Source: Bacteroidota bacterium
GTDB lineage: Bacteria > Bacteroidota > Bacteroidia > Bacteroidales > CAIWKO01
Length of the DNA stretch: 64,000 nucleotides
Reading direction: 5' to 3'
Assembly (NCBI GenBank): GCA_037133915.1
Contig: JBAXND010000010.1
Span: 43,626 to 107,625, forward strand
The position numbers and the translations under genes were made by a program. Under the pieces are notes generated by a model that ran no database searches, was not told the DNA's origin, and saw only the letters and a program-made list of their open reading frames with translations. This document shows, piece after piece, positions 8,075 through 16,476 of this stretch. Position 1 is the stretch's first letter. Every line of letters begins with the position of its first letter.

Positions 8075-9931
8075 TCAGGGAATAATTAGCGTTTGCCCAA
8101 TACTCAGTTTGTCACTGCTCAGTTTATTTGCTTTCTTGATTGCTTCAACGGTTGTCCCGTACTTTTTTGCAATTGACCAAAGCGAATCACCTGAAGTAAC
8201 TTTATAATTTCCTTTACGTGAACTCTGCACAGTATTAGGAACAATGGCGTCCTGCTTTGGCTTTACATACTGCTTCTGCTCTACCGTAGTTTTGTTTTGC
8301 AGCTTATCGGCGCCTGCCCCTTTTTTATAGATTACAATGGTTTCTCCGGCCACAATTTTTGTTCCGCGCAGTCCGTTCCAGTATTGAAGATTACTTACCG
8401 TAGTGCCGTATTTTTCGGCAATACTGCCCAGATTATCGCCTGAGCGAATGGTATAATAAATTTTGTCTCCGCTTTCTGTTTCCTGTTCCGGCTCATTGTA
8501 GACGGCTTTTGGCTCTTTTTCGTTCTTTTCCTGTTTGATGTTTATTTCGTCAACAAAATACTTTTTCAGCGACGTAGTATCAATTATATATTTTTGCGCA
8601 TCCAGGCTATCGTTTCGGAAACGCGCCAACGACAGACGATACGAGTTCAGCATGGCATTCAGCAGCAGTTCTCCGCGAACATAATAGCCGGGTGCCGAAA
8701 GATGAATTTTATCATTACGTCCCAATCCCGCTTTGCACCAAAGTGTCATCGAATTACTTCCGCCTGCAACATCATAATAATCATAGAATGCGCATTTTTT
8801 CGCCATCGCCACACGTTTGGTTAACTCCATAAAATCCTTGCACTGCGGGATGCTGCGGCGGCGCTTGTAAAAAATATCCTGAGAGTTTGAAACAATGATG
8901 CATGCGGCGGGGCAGGCTCTTTTTATAGTATCAATGATGGCAGAAAGATCTTTTTCAAGATCGGCGGCATTGAAGCCTCCTGCATAGAAATCGTTGGCAC
9001 CAAGGTCAATCACTACTAAGTCGGGATCGACCGATGGAAGCTGTTTTCCAAACAATCGCTGCTTAAGAATACTTTTATAACCGGCACCATTGATACCAAT
9101 GGAATTATACAGCACGCCTTTATCTTCATTGCTTTCGACCTGTATACCATAGCATTCAAAAAAGTTTTGCTTCTTTTCTGTTTTATTAATGATGAATTCC
9201 AGCGTATCCGACGGCTTTGACAGTTTAATTTCTATGTATGCTTTTTTGGATGCATAATTGTTGCAGGAAAGGAGTATGGGCGATGAGGAACCGCCTGTTT
9301 TCAGGCGAATATCATAACTCAGCGAATCCTGCTTGCAGAATAATTTAATAACTGTAAACCCCGGTCTGATAAAGCCTTCCCTGAATACAATTTTGAAACC
9401 GGCTGTTGAATCTGAGGTGCGTATGGTTGCACCAATCACACCCATATCTAAAACCGCTTCACGCTGAATATTGCGTGTATAATCCCAGTTGCCGTTACAA
9501 AATGTTCTGTAATCATAGGCAGGATGAGTGCCTGCAGCTTTGTAAGGAAACACCAGACCGCGACCACCATATCCAAAAAGTTCCTGCATGCGTTCGCGGA
9601 TGTACCCCGTCGGAAAATCAGACTGCAGGTGGCTGTCGCCTATATGCAGTATTTTTAATTTACGGTTGGGCGTCTGCGATATTTTTGTAAAGAAACTCTG
9701 AATTGCAGAAAAATCAGACCATTCAATATAATTGCGGTCGTAACGGATGAACGGATAATAGCGCTGATAGCGAATAAGCGTTTGCACATAACTTGGACTG
9801 GTGAGGGAATCTTTATCTACAACAGGCTTTCCCTGAACGGGGAATAGTGCATGACGGAATGCCAGAAGCCCTACTACCAAAGGAATCAGCAGCAGTATAA
9901 AATATTTCCGGTTCCGTTTTTTAGACCTCAT
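8075..9931 (-). CDS. SGNH/GDSL hydrolase with two C-terminal LysM domains
   Basis: A 618-residue protein with one N-terminal membrane anchor or signal (about residues 9-25). The SGNH fold shows HIGDSHLQSD with the nucleophile Ser, IDLGANDF with the block III Asn, and a C-terminal KIHLSAPGY with the catalytic His. Two LysM domains follow at about 490-535 and 570-618 (YTIRSGDNLGSIAEKYG and YKVTSGDSLWSIAKKYG), which bind peptidoglycan or chitin-like glycans. A polar linker precedes the second LysM. It overlaps the upstream SGNH gene by 4 bp and precedes the MBOAT gene, so it probably moves or removes acyl groups on a wall-associated glycan. Confidence 0.88.
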   Translation of the reverse strand: MRSKKRNRKYFILLLIPLVVGLLAFRHALFPVQGKPVVDKDSLTSPSYVQTLIRYQRYYPFIRYDRNYIEWSDFSAIQSFFTKISQTPNRKLKILHIGDSHLQSDFPTGYIRERMQELFGYGGRGLVFPYKAAGTHPAYDYRTFCNGNWDYTRNIQREAVLDMGVIGATIRTSDSTAGFKIVFREGFIRPGFTVIKLFCKQDSLSYDIRLKTGGSSSPILLSCNNYASKKAYIEIKLSKPSDTLEFIINKTEKKQNFFECYGIQVESNEDKGVLYNSIGINGAGYKSILKQRLFGKQLPSVDPDLVVIDLGANDFYAGGFNAADLEKDLSAIIDTIKRACPAACIIVSNSQDIFYKRRRSIPQCKDFMELTKRVAMAKKCAFYDYYDVAGGSNSMTLWCKAGLGRNDKIHLSAPGYYVRGELLLNAMLNSYRLSLARFRNDSLDAQKYIIDTTSLKKYFVDEINIKQEKNEKEPKAVYNEPEQETESGDKIYYTIRSGDNLGSIAEKYGTTVSNLQYWNGLRGTKIVAGETIVIYKKGAGADKLQNKTTVEQKQYVKPKQDAIVPNTVQSSRKGNYKVTSGDSLWSIAKKYGTTVEAIKKANKLSSDKLSIGQTLIIP

Positions 9932-11391
9932 TTTTTGTTGCGTGTCTTGTGTAAATAAGTATTGTACTCGACCAAAAGCGCGTCAACCAACTCATTCGCG
10001 ATAATCTCCTGCCCTTTTGCAGAAAAATGACCGTTCGTAACGGCAAGCTTTTTATTGGTCCAGACCAAAATAGAATTAAGTCCTCCCATCATACCAAATA
10101 AATCCCAATAAGCACATCCGGCTTTCAGTGCAGCGACTTTCTGTGCTTCCGTAATTTTCGGCAGCCAGGTATATGAGCTGCATCCGCCTTCGCCTCCATG
10201 TGCCATATCGCCGGCGCCAATCACCAATATACTCAGATTCGGGTCCGCTTTTTTGAATTTCATAAACAGGTCGTAATACACGCCAGTCAGCCATGTACAG
10301 GCTTCGTCTGAATGAATATACGGAACTACATTCGCTCCATACTGGAAAATCACCAAACGTGTATTCAGTTCTTTTATCATACGCGCCAAATGGTCATCAT
10401 TGATAAGCATCAGCCCGTCGCCGCTGTGGCCGCGGATGGCATAATTATCTGTTTGCAGCCCGGTGTTCGCATCAAAATACAATCCGTAAAAGTCGGGCCC
10501 ATTATCGGCAATGAATTCAATTTTTACATTTAAAACGGGACTGCTGAATTTATGTTTATGCAGTGTTGCAACCTCCGCCGGAGGAAGCGTATCTGAAGCA
10601 AATCGATCGCCGGTCCCGACATCGTAATAATTCATAACCGTGTAATCATGCGTGCGTCCGTACATTACAGAAATACTGTTGTATGTGTATTTCGGCGACA
10701 TCTTCACGCTCACGCTTCCGCTATAAAATGATCCGCCTTCGAATTTCGGCTCGCCTTCTTTTGCCGACGATGAATCGTCGGGCTGATACACGGCTTTTTT
10801 ACCAAAGCGAAACACCATGCCCGAAATGCCGTAATAGCTGTTACTGTATCTATCGTGAAACACAGTGTACCGCGACCAGTTACCACTGCTTTTACGTGTA
10901 TAACTTATCGGTTCGAGGTCTTTGCAGGGTACGTAGCCAATGCCGGAGCCACCGAATTTTTGATGAAACTTATCGCGTATCAGGCAGGTCATGCGGTCGC
11001 CTTCAAGCTGTGAATCGCCGTAATGCGCTATGCGAACCACGGTGCTGTCCTTTTCTTCCATCAGTGCTCTGAAAAAGTTATCGAGTGCCGTGCCGTTGCC
11101 AACAGCAGGATTTACAAGAAACAGATTTTTCTTTTTCGGACCGATAACCGATAATTGTGTCCGCTTAATGATATCGCCCGATGCCGTATCCGAAAGATAA
11201 TTCTGAAGAAGGCTGTCGGCAGCGGCATTTTCGTCAGCCAATTTAAATTGAGCCAGTTTCGACGGTTCCATAAAGCGAATGTTCTCCTTGAGAAAGGGGA
11301 CATAGTCAGTGCTTCCAAGGAAGGCGTAACCAACCAACAGAAGTTCTGCCAGGAGCAGAATCATCAGCACTTCAACTGCTTTGTATTTCAT
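9928..11391 (-). CDS. SGNH-type hydrolase/acyltransferase, membrane anchored
   Basis: A 487-residue protein with an N-terminal membrane segment (VLMILLLAELLLVGYAF). It carries an SGNH-like block I AHYGDSQLEGD, a block III FQYGANVV and a C-terminal NGHFSAKGQEII that can supply the catalytic His. The region between resembles a beta-sandwich insert as in AlgX/DltD-type partners. It is translationally coupled (4-bp overlap) to the LysM-bearing SGNH gene and lies 19 bp after the acyl carrier protein. The two SGNH proteins share only the catalytic blocks, so they probably have distinct roles, for example transferase versus esterase. That division is inference. Confidence 0.82.
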   Translation of the reverse strand: MKYKAVEVLMILLLAELLLVGYAFLGSTDYVPFLKENIRFMEPSKLAQFKLADENAAADSLLQNYLSDTASGDIIKRTQLSVIGPKKKNLFLVNPAVGNGTALDNFFRALMEEKDSTVVRIAHYGDSQLEGDRMTCLIRDKFHQKFGGSGIGYVPCKDLEPISYTRKSSGNWSRYTVFHDRYSNSYYGISGMVFRFGKKAVYQPDDSSSAKEGEPKFEGGSFYSGSVSVKMSPKYTYNSISVMYGRTHDYTVMNYYDVGTGDRFASDTLPPAEVATLHKHKFSSPVLNVKIEFIADNGPDFYGLYFDANTGLQTDNYAIRGHSGDGLMLINDDHLARMIKELNTRLVIFQYGANVVPYIHSDEACTWLTGVYYDLFMKFKKADPNLSILVIGAGDMAHGGEGGCSSYTWLPKITEAQKVAALKAGCAYWDLFGMMGGLNSILVWTNKKLAVTNGHFSAKGQEIIANELVDALLVEYNTYLHKTRNKK

Positions 11392-11410
11392 GGTATTCTT
11401 TACAGAGAAA

Positions 11411-11656
11411 TCAGTGTGCGTTTAATTTGCTTTCAATAGAACGCAAAAAATCGCCCACATTCTTCATAGCGATAAGTTCCTTGAGTTTGAATTTGATACC
11501 GAACTCTTCTTCGGTATCGGAAATAAGTACGAGATGGGTAAGAGAATCCCATTTTTCAACATCTTTGGCAGTCATCTCATCAACCAGGACAATCGTATCA
11601 TCCTTGAATACCTTATGGAAAACTTTTGTAAGCCGCGAATTGATATCTTCCTGCAT
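11411..11656 (-). CDS. Acyl carrier protein (dedicated, DltC-like context)
   Basis: An 81-residue carrier protein with the phosphopantetheine site WDSLTHL (Ser38) and the acidic second helix. It differs from housekeeping AcpP, which normally has the DSLD motif: here Thr-His replaces the acidic residue after Leu. It starts the cluster with two SGNH proteins and an MBOAT acyltransferase. By analogy with DltC-DltB it could load the MBOAT with an acyl group at the cytoplasmic face. No ligase that would charge it (DltA-like) is in the window, so charging may come from fatty-acid enzymes or a gene elsewhere. Confidence 0.88.
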   Translation of the reverse strand: MQEDINSRLTKVFHKVFKDDTIVLVDEMTAKDVEKWDSLTHLVLISDTEEEFGIKFKLKELIAMKNVGDFLRSIESKLNAH

Positions 11657-11673
11657 ATCAGTTAGTATATTAA

Positions 11674-11702
11674 AAAAAAGACGTGCAAAGGTCGTCTTTT
11701 TT
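11674..11702 (-). terminator. Terminator after the AsmA gene
   Basis: A 9-bp stem (AAAAAAGAC at 11674-11682 with GTCTTTTTT at 11694-11702), with T runs on either strand, lies between the AsmA stop and the ACP start. It would end AsmA transcription and isolate the acylation cluster. Confidence 0.6.
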
Positions 11703-11716
11703 CGCCAAAAGCAAAA
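11686..11716 (-). promoter_or_regulatory. Candidate promoter of the ACP-SGNH-MBOAT cluster
   Basis: On the minus strand GACCTTTG (11686-11693) resembles the TAnnTTTG box and is preceded, 18 bp upstream, by TTTTG (11712-11716). The box lies within the loop of the AsmA terminator. Confidence 0.4.
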
Positions 11717-11751
11717 TAAAAATACAGCATTAAACGATATTGTGATGAATA

Positions 11752-14490
11752 TCAGTCAATTCCGCCAGTAACGATTACCTTCTTCCGGGTTTGTTTTTTT
11801 GGTTTTTGCTTTTCTATTCCCTTACCCGTTTCTTTTTTGGGCAGACCGGTCGAATCGGCCGATTTTTCTTCATCATCAAACTGTATGTTGAAGTCGTATT
11901 TATCCTTTTTCTTATTGCCGGTTGAATCTGCATCCTTTTTGAACCATCCAAATTCTTTGTTCAGTATAGATTTCAGATTTTGTTTTTCCTGTTGAACTTT
12001 ATCGGCTATGTTTTGCTTGTACGCATCTTTATCGATTGCTATATACTCAGGTTTTTCAACAGTTCCCGTTATGCGGAAAAAATATTTTTCCTTATGCAGA
12101 CCGTCGTCTATAATCTGTCCATATTCACTCCCGTCATCTTTATTATTCTTGGAAGGATTTTTAAGATCGGCGATTAGCATACTCAGATGATAGTCGATGT
12201 GATTATCAAATGTGTGCGTTCCATAAGCGCTGAAATCAATCACATCCGATTGTATTTCCATCGCAGGAATGGAAATCACTTTATCTTTTATTTCAATCTG
12301 ATTGGTAAGTGTTGCGAATTTTATGTGCGTAAGGTCGCGGCCTTTCAGAAATTTCGTAAGCCCCATCACAGGTGCATAACCGATAAGTTCGCCATTTTCG
12401 ATTTTTATTCCGGCATGTGCATAAATTGTATTTTTATCCACCTCAAACGTATTGCTCCACACCGATGCAAACTGTATGTCTGCGGTAAGCGTACCGTTTA
12501 TATTTTCATCTTTAAAGCTCGTCATTCCAAAATTTCCGAACTGATAAAACAGCTTGCTGATGTTGACTCTCTTAATATTCGCGTCACAGCTTATCAATAG
12601 TTTTTCGGGCTGAGAAGCATCCACCAGACCTGATGCGCTTATCCGTCCATCCATCGCGTTCAGCGATAAATTCTGGGCCACAAACTGCCTGTCTTTCATA
12701 ATTACCGTTCCCGAAATATTCGATGCATTAAATTTGCGGAAATTGAATTTACGGATATTCAAATCGAGTTTAAAATCCAGTTGTTCGGCTAATGAAAGTT
12801 TATACACCGTATCCATTTCCGACATCCGATACTGAAGTAAATTATCCATATCCAGATTCGAGGATGTCAGCGAAGCATTTATTTGCAAATGCTCCTTTTG
12901 CAACACTAAAAAAGGCAACAGATTTCTGAAATATCCTTTAATTGCGAAATCCGACTGTGAAAAATTACCGGTAAAATTTTCTGTTCCCAGGTCGTTATTT
13001 GTAAAATCAAACGTGCCGTTCAGATTCGAAAAACTGTGTTTGCTGCCTTTGAATTCTATGGTGCAGTTTTCAAGTGTAAGTTTTCCGGCGGTTTTACTCG
13101 ATACAAAATCGGCCATCGTAAAGCTGCTGCTATTCATCACTCCATTAAAATCAACGTCGAGAGTCAATTTTCCACTGGCAGAATTCACCGTATCAATCTT
13201 AAGGAATTCCTGGATATCCGCCAGATTCAGATTCGCAACCGCTTTAAGCTGGACTTCAGGATGATTGAAATTTGTCATGGCAAAACTACCCGAAACGGAA
13301 CCTTCTTTCAGGCTTGCAGAAAAATCGGAAAATTTAAGTACCGAAGTAGATGCATCACGCTTTGAGCCATTGCTATAGGAAGCATTAAATTTAACTCCTG
13401 CCAGCCTCATATTGCTTGCTTTTTGCGAAAAATCTCCATTCTCAACGCCAAACAAAACACTTACCTGAGGTCTGTCCTGCCCTTTTACCGAACCAATAAT
13501 CGAGGCAGTGAAATAGCACTTTCCCTTACAATTGTATTCTTTAAAATATTCCCCATATTGCGATGGAAGTTCTTCGATGAGCGTCCGCAATTCCAGATTT
13601 TTGCCTTCAATTTTCAGATTCAGACTGTCGGCAGTTTTATTGCTTATAATATCGCCCGTAACATCCAGTTTCATATTACCAAAGGCAAGTCCACCTTCCT
13701 TGAACGTGTAGCGGCCCATATTGCTGTTCACATAAAGCGTAACATCAACACTCGTTTCCTTGTTGCTGAAATAATTGATGCGGTGCGAACGGATGCGGTT
13801 CACAAAAAGCCGCCCTTCGATATTCAGTGTATAATCCTTTTCGGAAAAATGGCCTTTCAGCATCAGCTTGTGGGCAAGTACGCGGTAATCCTGGCTGTTC
13901 TTCTGATCCAGATACGATACAGCCACTTCATTCAGAATAAGTTTTGTAAGGTCAAACTGAAATGATTTGTCGGTAGTGTCTGACGAAGGTTTCAGAAACT
14001 GAAAATTATCCGTGCCGTCTTTCAGTATTTTCAATGCCAGTTTGGCATGGTCGACCTCAATCCGTTTAATCGTAAATTCTTTGAAAATGAGGTCAAGAAT
14101 GCTGAACTCGAGCCACACATCTTTGGCCTCAAGCAGTGTTTCCTTTTTTATTTTGGGATCTGACCATGCATCTTTCGCAACGGCATCAATAAAATGGACG
14201 GATGCGAATGGAAATTTTTTAAAAATAGAGAACTCTATTTCTTTGACCTGTATTTCGGTTGCCAGCCTTTTGTTAAGTTGGTCAATGATGATTTTTTTGA
14301 TCGTATCCTCATAATAATAACCCACAAAAAGACCGGTGCCGAAAAGCGATACAAGCGTAATCAGCAGTGTAACTGCAGTCCGTTTCAGCCTGCGGGCAAG
14401 CTTCGGATTCTTGATTTTAAAACTGACCTTCGGGAACTTCACGATGCTTTTTTCTGCAAAAGTAATGAATGCTTTAATAATACCGACCAA
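11752..14490 (-). CDS. AsmA-family envelope protein
   Basis: A 912-residue protein with an N-terminal cytoplasmic stretch, one membrane segment (about residues 37-58) and a long beta-rich extracytoplasmic domain. The early NKRLATEIQVKEIEFSIFKKFPFASV region matches the AsmA N-terminal pattern, and the C-terminal half has the AsmA-C motif. Members bridge inner and outer membranes and help lipid transport or outer-membrane assembly. The frame has a stop codon directly before a TTG at 14488-14490 and no ATG near it, so TTG is the likely start; a GTG at codon 17 is an alternative. The C-terminal 50 residues are Lys/Glu-rich. Confidence 0.82.
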   Translation of the reverse strand: MVGIIKAFITFAEKSIVKFPKVSFKIKNPKLARRLKRTAVTLLITLVSLFGTGLFVGYYYEDTIKKIIIDQLNKRLATEIQVKEIEFSIFKKFPFASVHFIDAVAKDAWSDPKIKKETLLEAKDVWLEFSILDLIFKEFTIKRIEVDHAKLALKILKDGTDNFQFLKPSSDTTDKSFQFDLTKLILNEVAVSYLDQKNSQDYRVLAHKLMLKGHFSEKDYTLNIEGRLFVNRIRSHRINYFSNKETSVDVTLYVNSNMGRYTFKEGGLAFGNMKLDVTGDIISNKTADSLNLKIEGKNLELRTLIEELPSQYGEYFKEYNCKGKCYFTASIIGSVKGQDRPQVSVLFGVENGDFSQKASNMRLAGVKFNASYSNGSKRDASTSVLKFSDFSASLKEGSVSGSFAMTNFNHPEVQLKAVANLNLADIQEFLKIDTVNSASGKLTLDVDFNGVMNSSSFTMADFVSSKTAGKLTLENCTIEFKGSKHSFSNLNGTFDFTNNDLGTENFTGNFSQSDFAIKGYFRNLLPFLVLQKEHLQINASLTSSNLDMDNLLQYRMSEMDTVYKLSLAEQLDFKLDLNIRKFNFRKFNASNISGTVIMKDRQFVAQNLSLNAMDGRISASGLVDASQPEKLLISCDANIKRVNISKLFYQFGNFGMTSFKDENINGTLTADIQFASVWSNTFEVDKNTIYAHAGIKIENGELIGYAPVMGLTKFLKGRDLTHIKFATLTNQIEIKDKVISIPAMEIQSDVIDFSAYGTHTFDNHIDYHLSMLIADLKNPSKNNKDDGSEYGQIIDDGLHKEKYFFRITGTVEKPEYIAIDKDAYKQNIADKVQQEKQNLKSILNKEFGWFKKDADSTGNKKKDKYDFNIQFDDEEKSADSTGLPKKETGKGIEKQKPKKQTRKKVIVTGGID

Positions 14491-14574
14491 TTATGTAACG
14501 AACGATAGAGGCAAAAAGTATAATTATTCCATACCTTGATTTTACTTAATTTCGCATCAGTAAAAGAATTCCTT

Positions 14575-15468
14575 ATGATAAGCGGTGTTTTGTCAGTTGA
14601 TCTTCTGGTGAATCTGGTGCTGGCACTTATCATGCTCGGCATCGGCTTATCTCTTACAGCCGCTGATTTCAGAAATATCTTTTTGCACCCGGTTTCATTG
14701 GTTGCTGCTTTGGGAATACAGATAATCGGCCTCCCGCTGGTGTCGTTCGGTATTGCTGCATTTGCCCCGCTTTCCGCGGAAATGCGCGTCGGGCTGGTGT
14801 TGGTTTCGCTGTGTGCCAGCGGAGCTTCGTCCAACCTCATCACGCATCTGCTCAAAGGAAATGTTGCCTTAGCCATTTCAATGACGGTATTCAATTCCAT
14901 CATTACGCTGTTCAGCATTCCGCTGCTTACCAATCTGGCATTGCGCAATTTTATGCACACAGAGGCAGAAATTCAGCTGCCGTTCCTCGAAACCATCGTC
15001 CAGATTTTTATGGTTTCCATATTACCCGCTACTGTTGGCCTGCTGATACGGCGCTATAAAGTGAAGGTTGCAAAAGCACTCGAAAAGCCTTTAAAATATG
15101 TACTTCCGGCACTTCTGGCTACTGTTTTTGCGCTCAAGATATTTCTGGGAACTGCCAGCGGCGGTACAGGCATCAGTGTAAGCGAAACCATGCATATTCT
15201 TCCATTTATGCTGTTGCTGAACTTACTTGCCATGTCGCTGGGATTTTTCGGAGCACGGGTACTGCGTCGCCCTTTTGCCGACCAGTTCACCATTTCTATT
15301 GAAGTTGGCCTGCATAATACCGCACTGGCACTGCTGATATCGGGAAATATCTTACAAAATGCCGGCATGCAAAAACCCGCGGTGGTTTATGCCATGTTCT
15401 CGTTTTTCACGGCAATCCTCTATGTAGTGATTATCAAGAAAATATTTGAGAAGCGCACGGAAAAATAA
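14575..15468 (+). CDS. Bile acid:Na+ symporter (BASS/SBF) family transporter
   Basis: A 297-residue integral membrane protein with about nine or ten helices. It matches the SBF family through GLSLTAADF, the SLCASGASSNLITHLLKG crossover motif and the EVGLHNTALALLIS motif. It should import an organic anion with sodium; substrates in this family include bile acids, pantoate and pyruvate-like acids. The ATG at 14575 is preferred over a TTG 13 codons upstream, because family N termini begin at this hydrophobic segment. It is divergent from the AsmA gene. Substrate cannot be told. Confidence 0.85.
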   Translation: MISGVLSVDLLVNLVLALIMLGIGLSLTAADFRNIFLHPVSLVAALGIQIIGLPLVSFGIAAFAPLSAEMRVGLVLVSLCASGASSNLITHLLKGNVALAISMTVFNSIITLFSIPLLTNLALRNFMHTEAEIQLPFLETIVQIFMVSILPATVGLLIRRYKVKVAKALEKPLKYVLPALLATVFALKIFLGTASGGTGISVSETMHILPFMLLLNLLAMSLGFFGARVLRRPFADQFTISIEVGLHNTALALLISGNILQNAGMQKPAVVYAMFSFFTAILYVVIIKKIFEKRTEK

Positions 15469-15492
15469 TCGGCGCATTCACTAAACACCCCA

Positions 15493-16416
15493 TTATTTGT
15501 GTGTTTTAATAGAATATCTCAATCCTGCAGCGATTCCTATTCTTGAAATATTTATTGTTTGCTCATATTGACGGATGACGGGCGGAGAATAAAAATAGGC
15601 CAATTGTATATCCACTAATAAATTCCTTGTAACCGGAACCTCAATCCCACCATTTATTTCAGCGCCATAAGTCCTTACAGTCCACGTGGTGTCTCTCTGA
15701 TAGTCCCAATATGTACCCGGGTAACCCCAAAAACCCCATTGAGAACCGTATTCCCTCTCATGACTTTTGTTATGGAAAAAAACAGGGCCAAAGGATAATT
15801 GCAAAGATAAAACTGGCCGCCCGGGCTCTGCCCGTGACTGTATCGTCAGTGTCGGCGCGATATAAATGAGGCGAATGTTATCATTATACTCTGAGGTTGA
15901 AGAGCCTCTGATAATATTGGAATATTGAGCTTCTGCTTTATTCCAATAGCAATTCGCTTTTAGGCCAAGTCCAAACACATTTGAAACAAAAAATCCTCCA
16001 TGAACTTTTATGGAGAGCCCTGCTGCGTGAGGGTTTGAAAGCGGAAAAAAATACATTTCGCGGGTAACATCACAGCCGCCGTCAACTGTAATGAAAAAGT
16101 TACCTTTATTAATCATATCTGGCGTCACGCTGTCATAAACTTTTTCAGTCCGAGTTGTATTGTTTTCAGGAAAATTGTTATTCAGAACATGAAGTGTATC
16201 TAAGTAATAATATGCTCTGATTTGTGAAAGATGTACGAAGGTTTCTCTTTTTTCTTCATGAAAAAGAATGCTTAGAAACAGCGTGCTGTCAGCAATAGAA
16301 GTAATACTGCATCGTACAGTATCTGAATTTTTATCCACGACATAATCCTGTCCGTGAATTTGAGATGTGATGAGAAGTACCAGTATAAAAATGAAAACAG
16401 AGATGTTATTTTTCAT
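15493..16416 (-). CDS. Exported protein, probable outer-membrane beta-barrel
   Basis: A 307-residue protein with a clear signal peptide (cleavage near IHGQ at residue 23). The first ~60 mature residues resemble a small beta domain, and the remainder has alternating hydrophobic residues and many aromatic turns ending in GLRYSIK, typical of a small outer-membrane beta-barrel. No catalytic motif is visible. It is flanked by a convergent transporter gene and an unrelated pseudouridine synthase gene. Function is not recognised. Confidence 0.6.
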   Translation of the reverse strand: MKNNISVFIFILVLLITSQIHGQDYVVDKNSDTVRCSITSIADSTLFLSILFHEEKRETFVHLSQIRAYYYLDTLHVLNNNFPENNTTRTEKVYDSVTPDMINKGNFFITVDGGCDVTREMYFFPLSNPHAAGLSIKVHGGFFVSNVFGLGLKANCYWNKAEAQYSNIIRGSSTSEYNDNIRLIYIAPTLTIQSRAEPGRPVLSLQLSFGPVFFHNKSHEREYGSQWGFWGYPGTYWDYQRDTTWTVRTYGAEINGGIEVPVTRNLLVDIQLAYFYSPPVIRQYEQTINISRIGIAAGLRYSIKTHK

Positions 16417-16476
16417 ACCTATTCTTCAAATTCTACCATGAAACAACCTGAACTTGCAGGTTCCGCAAAATACGTT

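Noticed and set aside
14439..14960. 173-codon minus-strand frame over the AsmA start and the BASS transporter
   Set aside because: Its sequence does not match a family and it overlaps a well-supported gene on the other strand.
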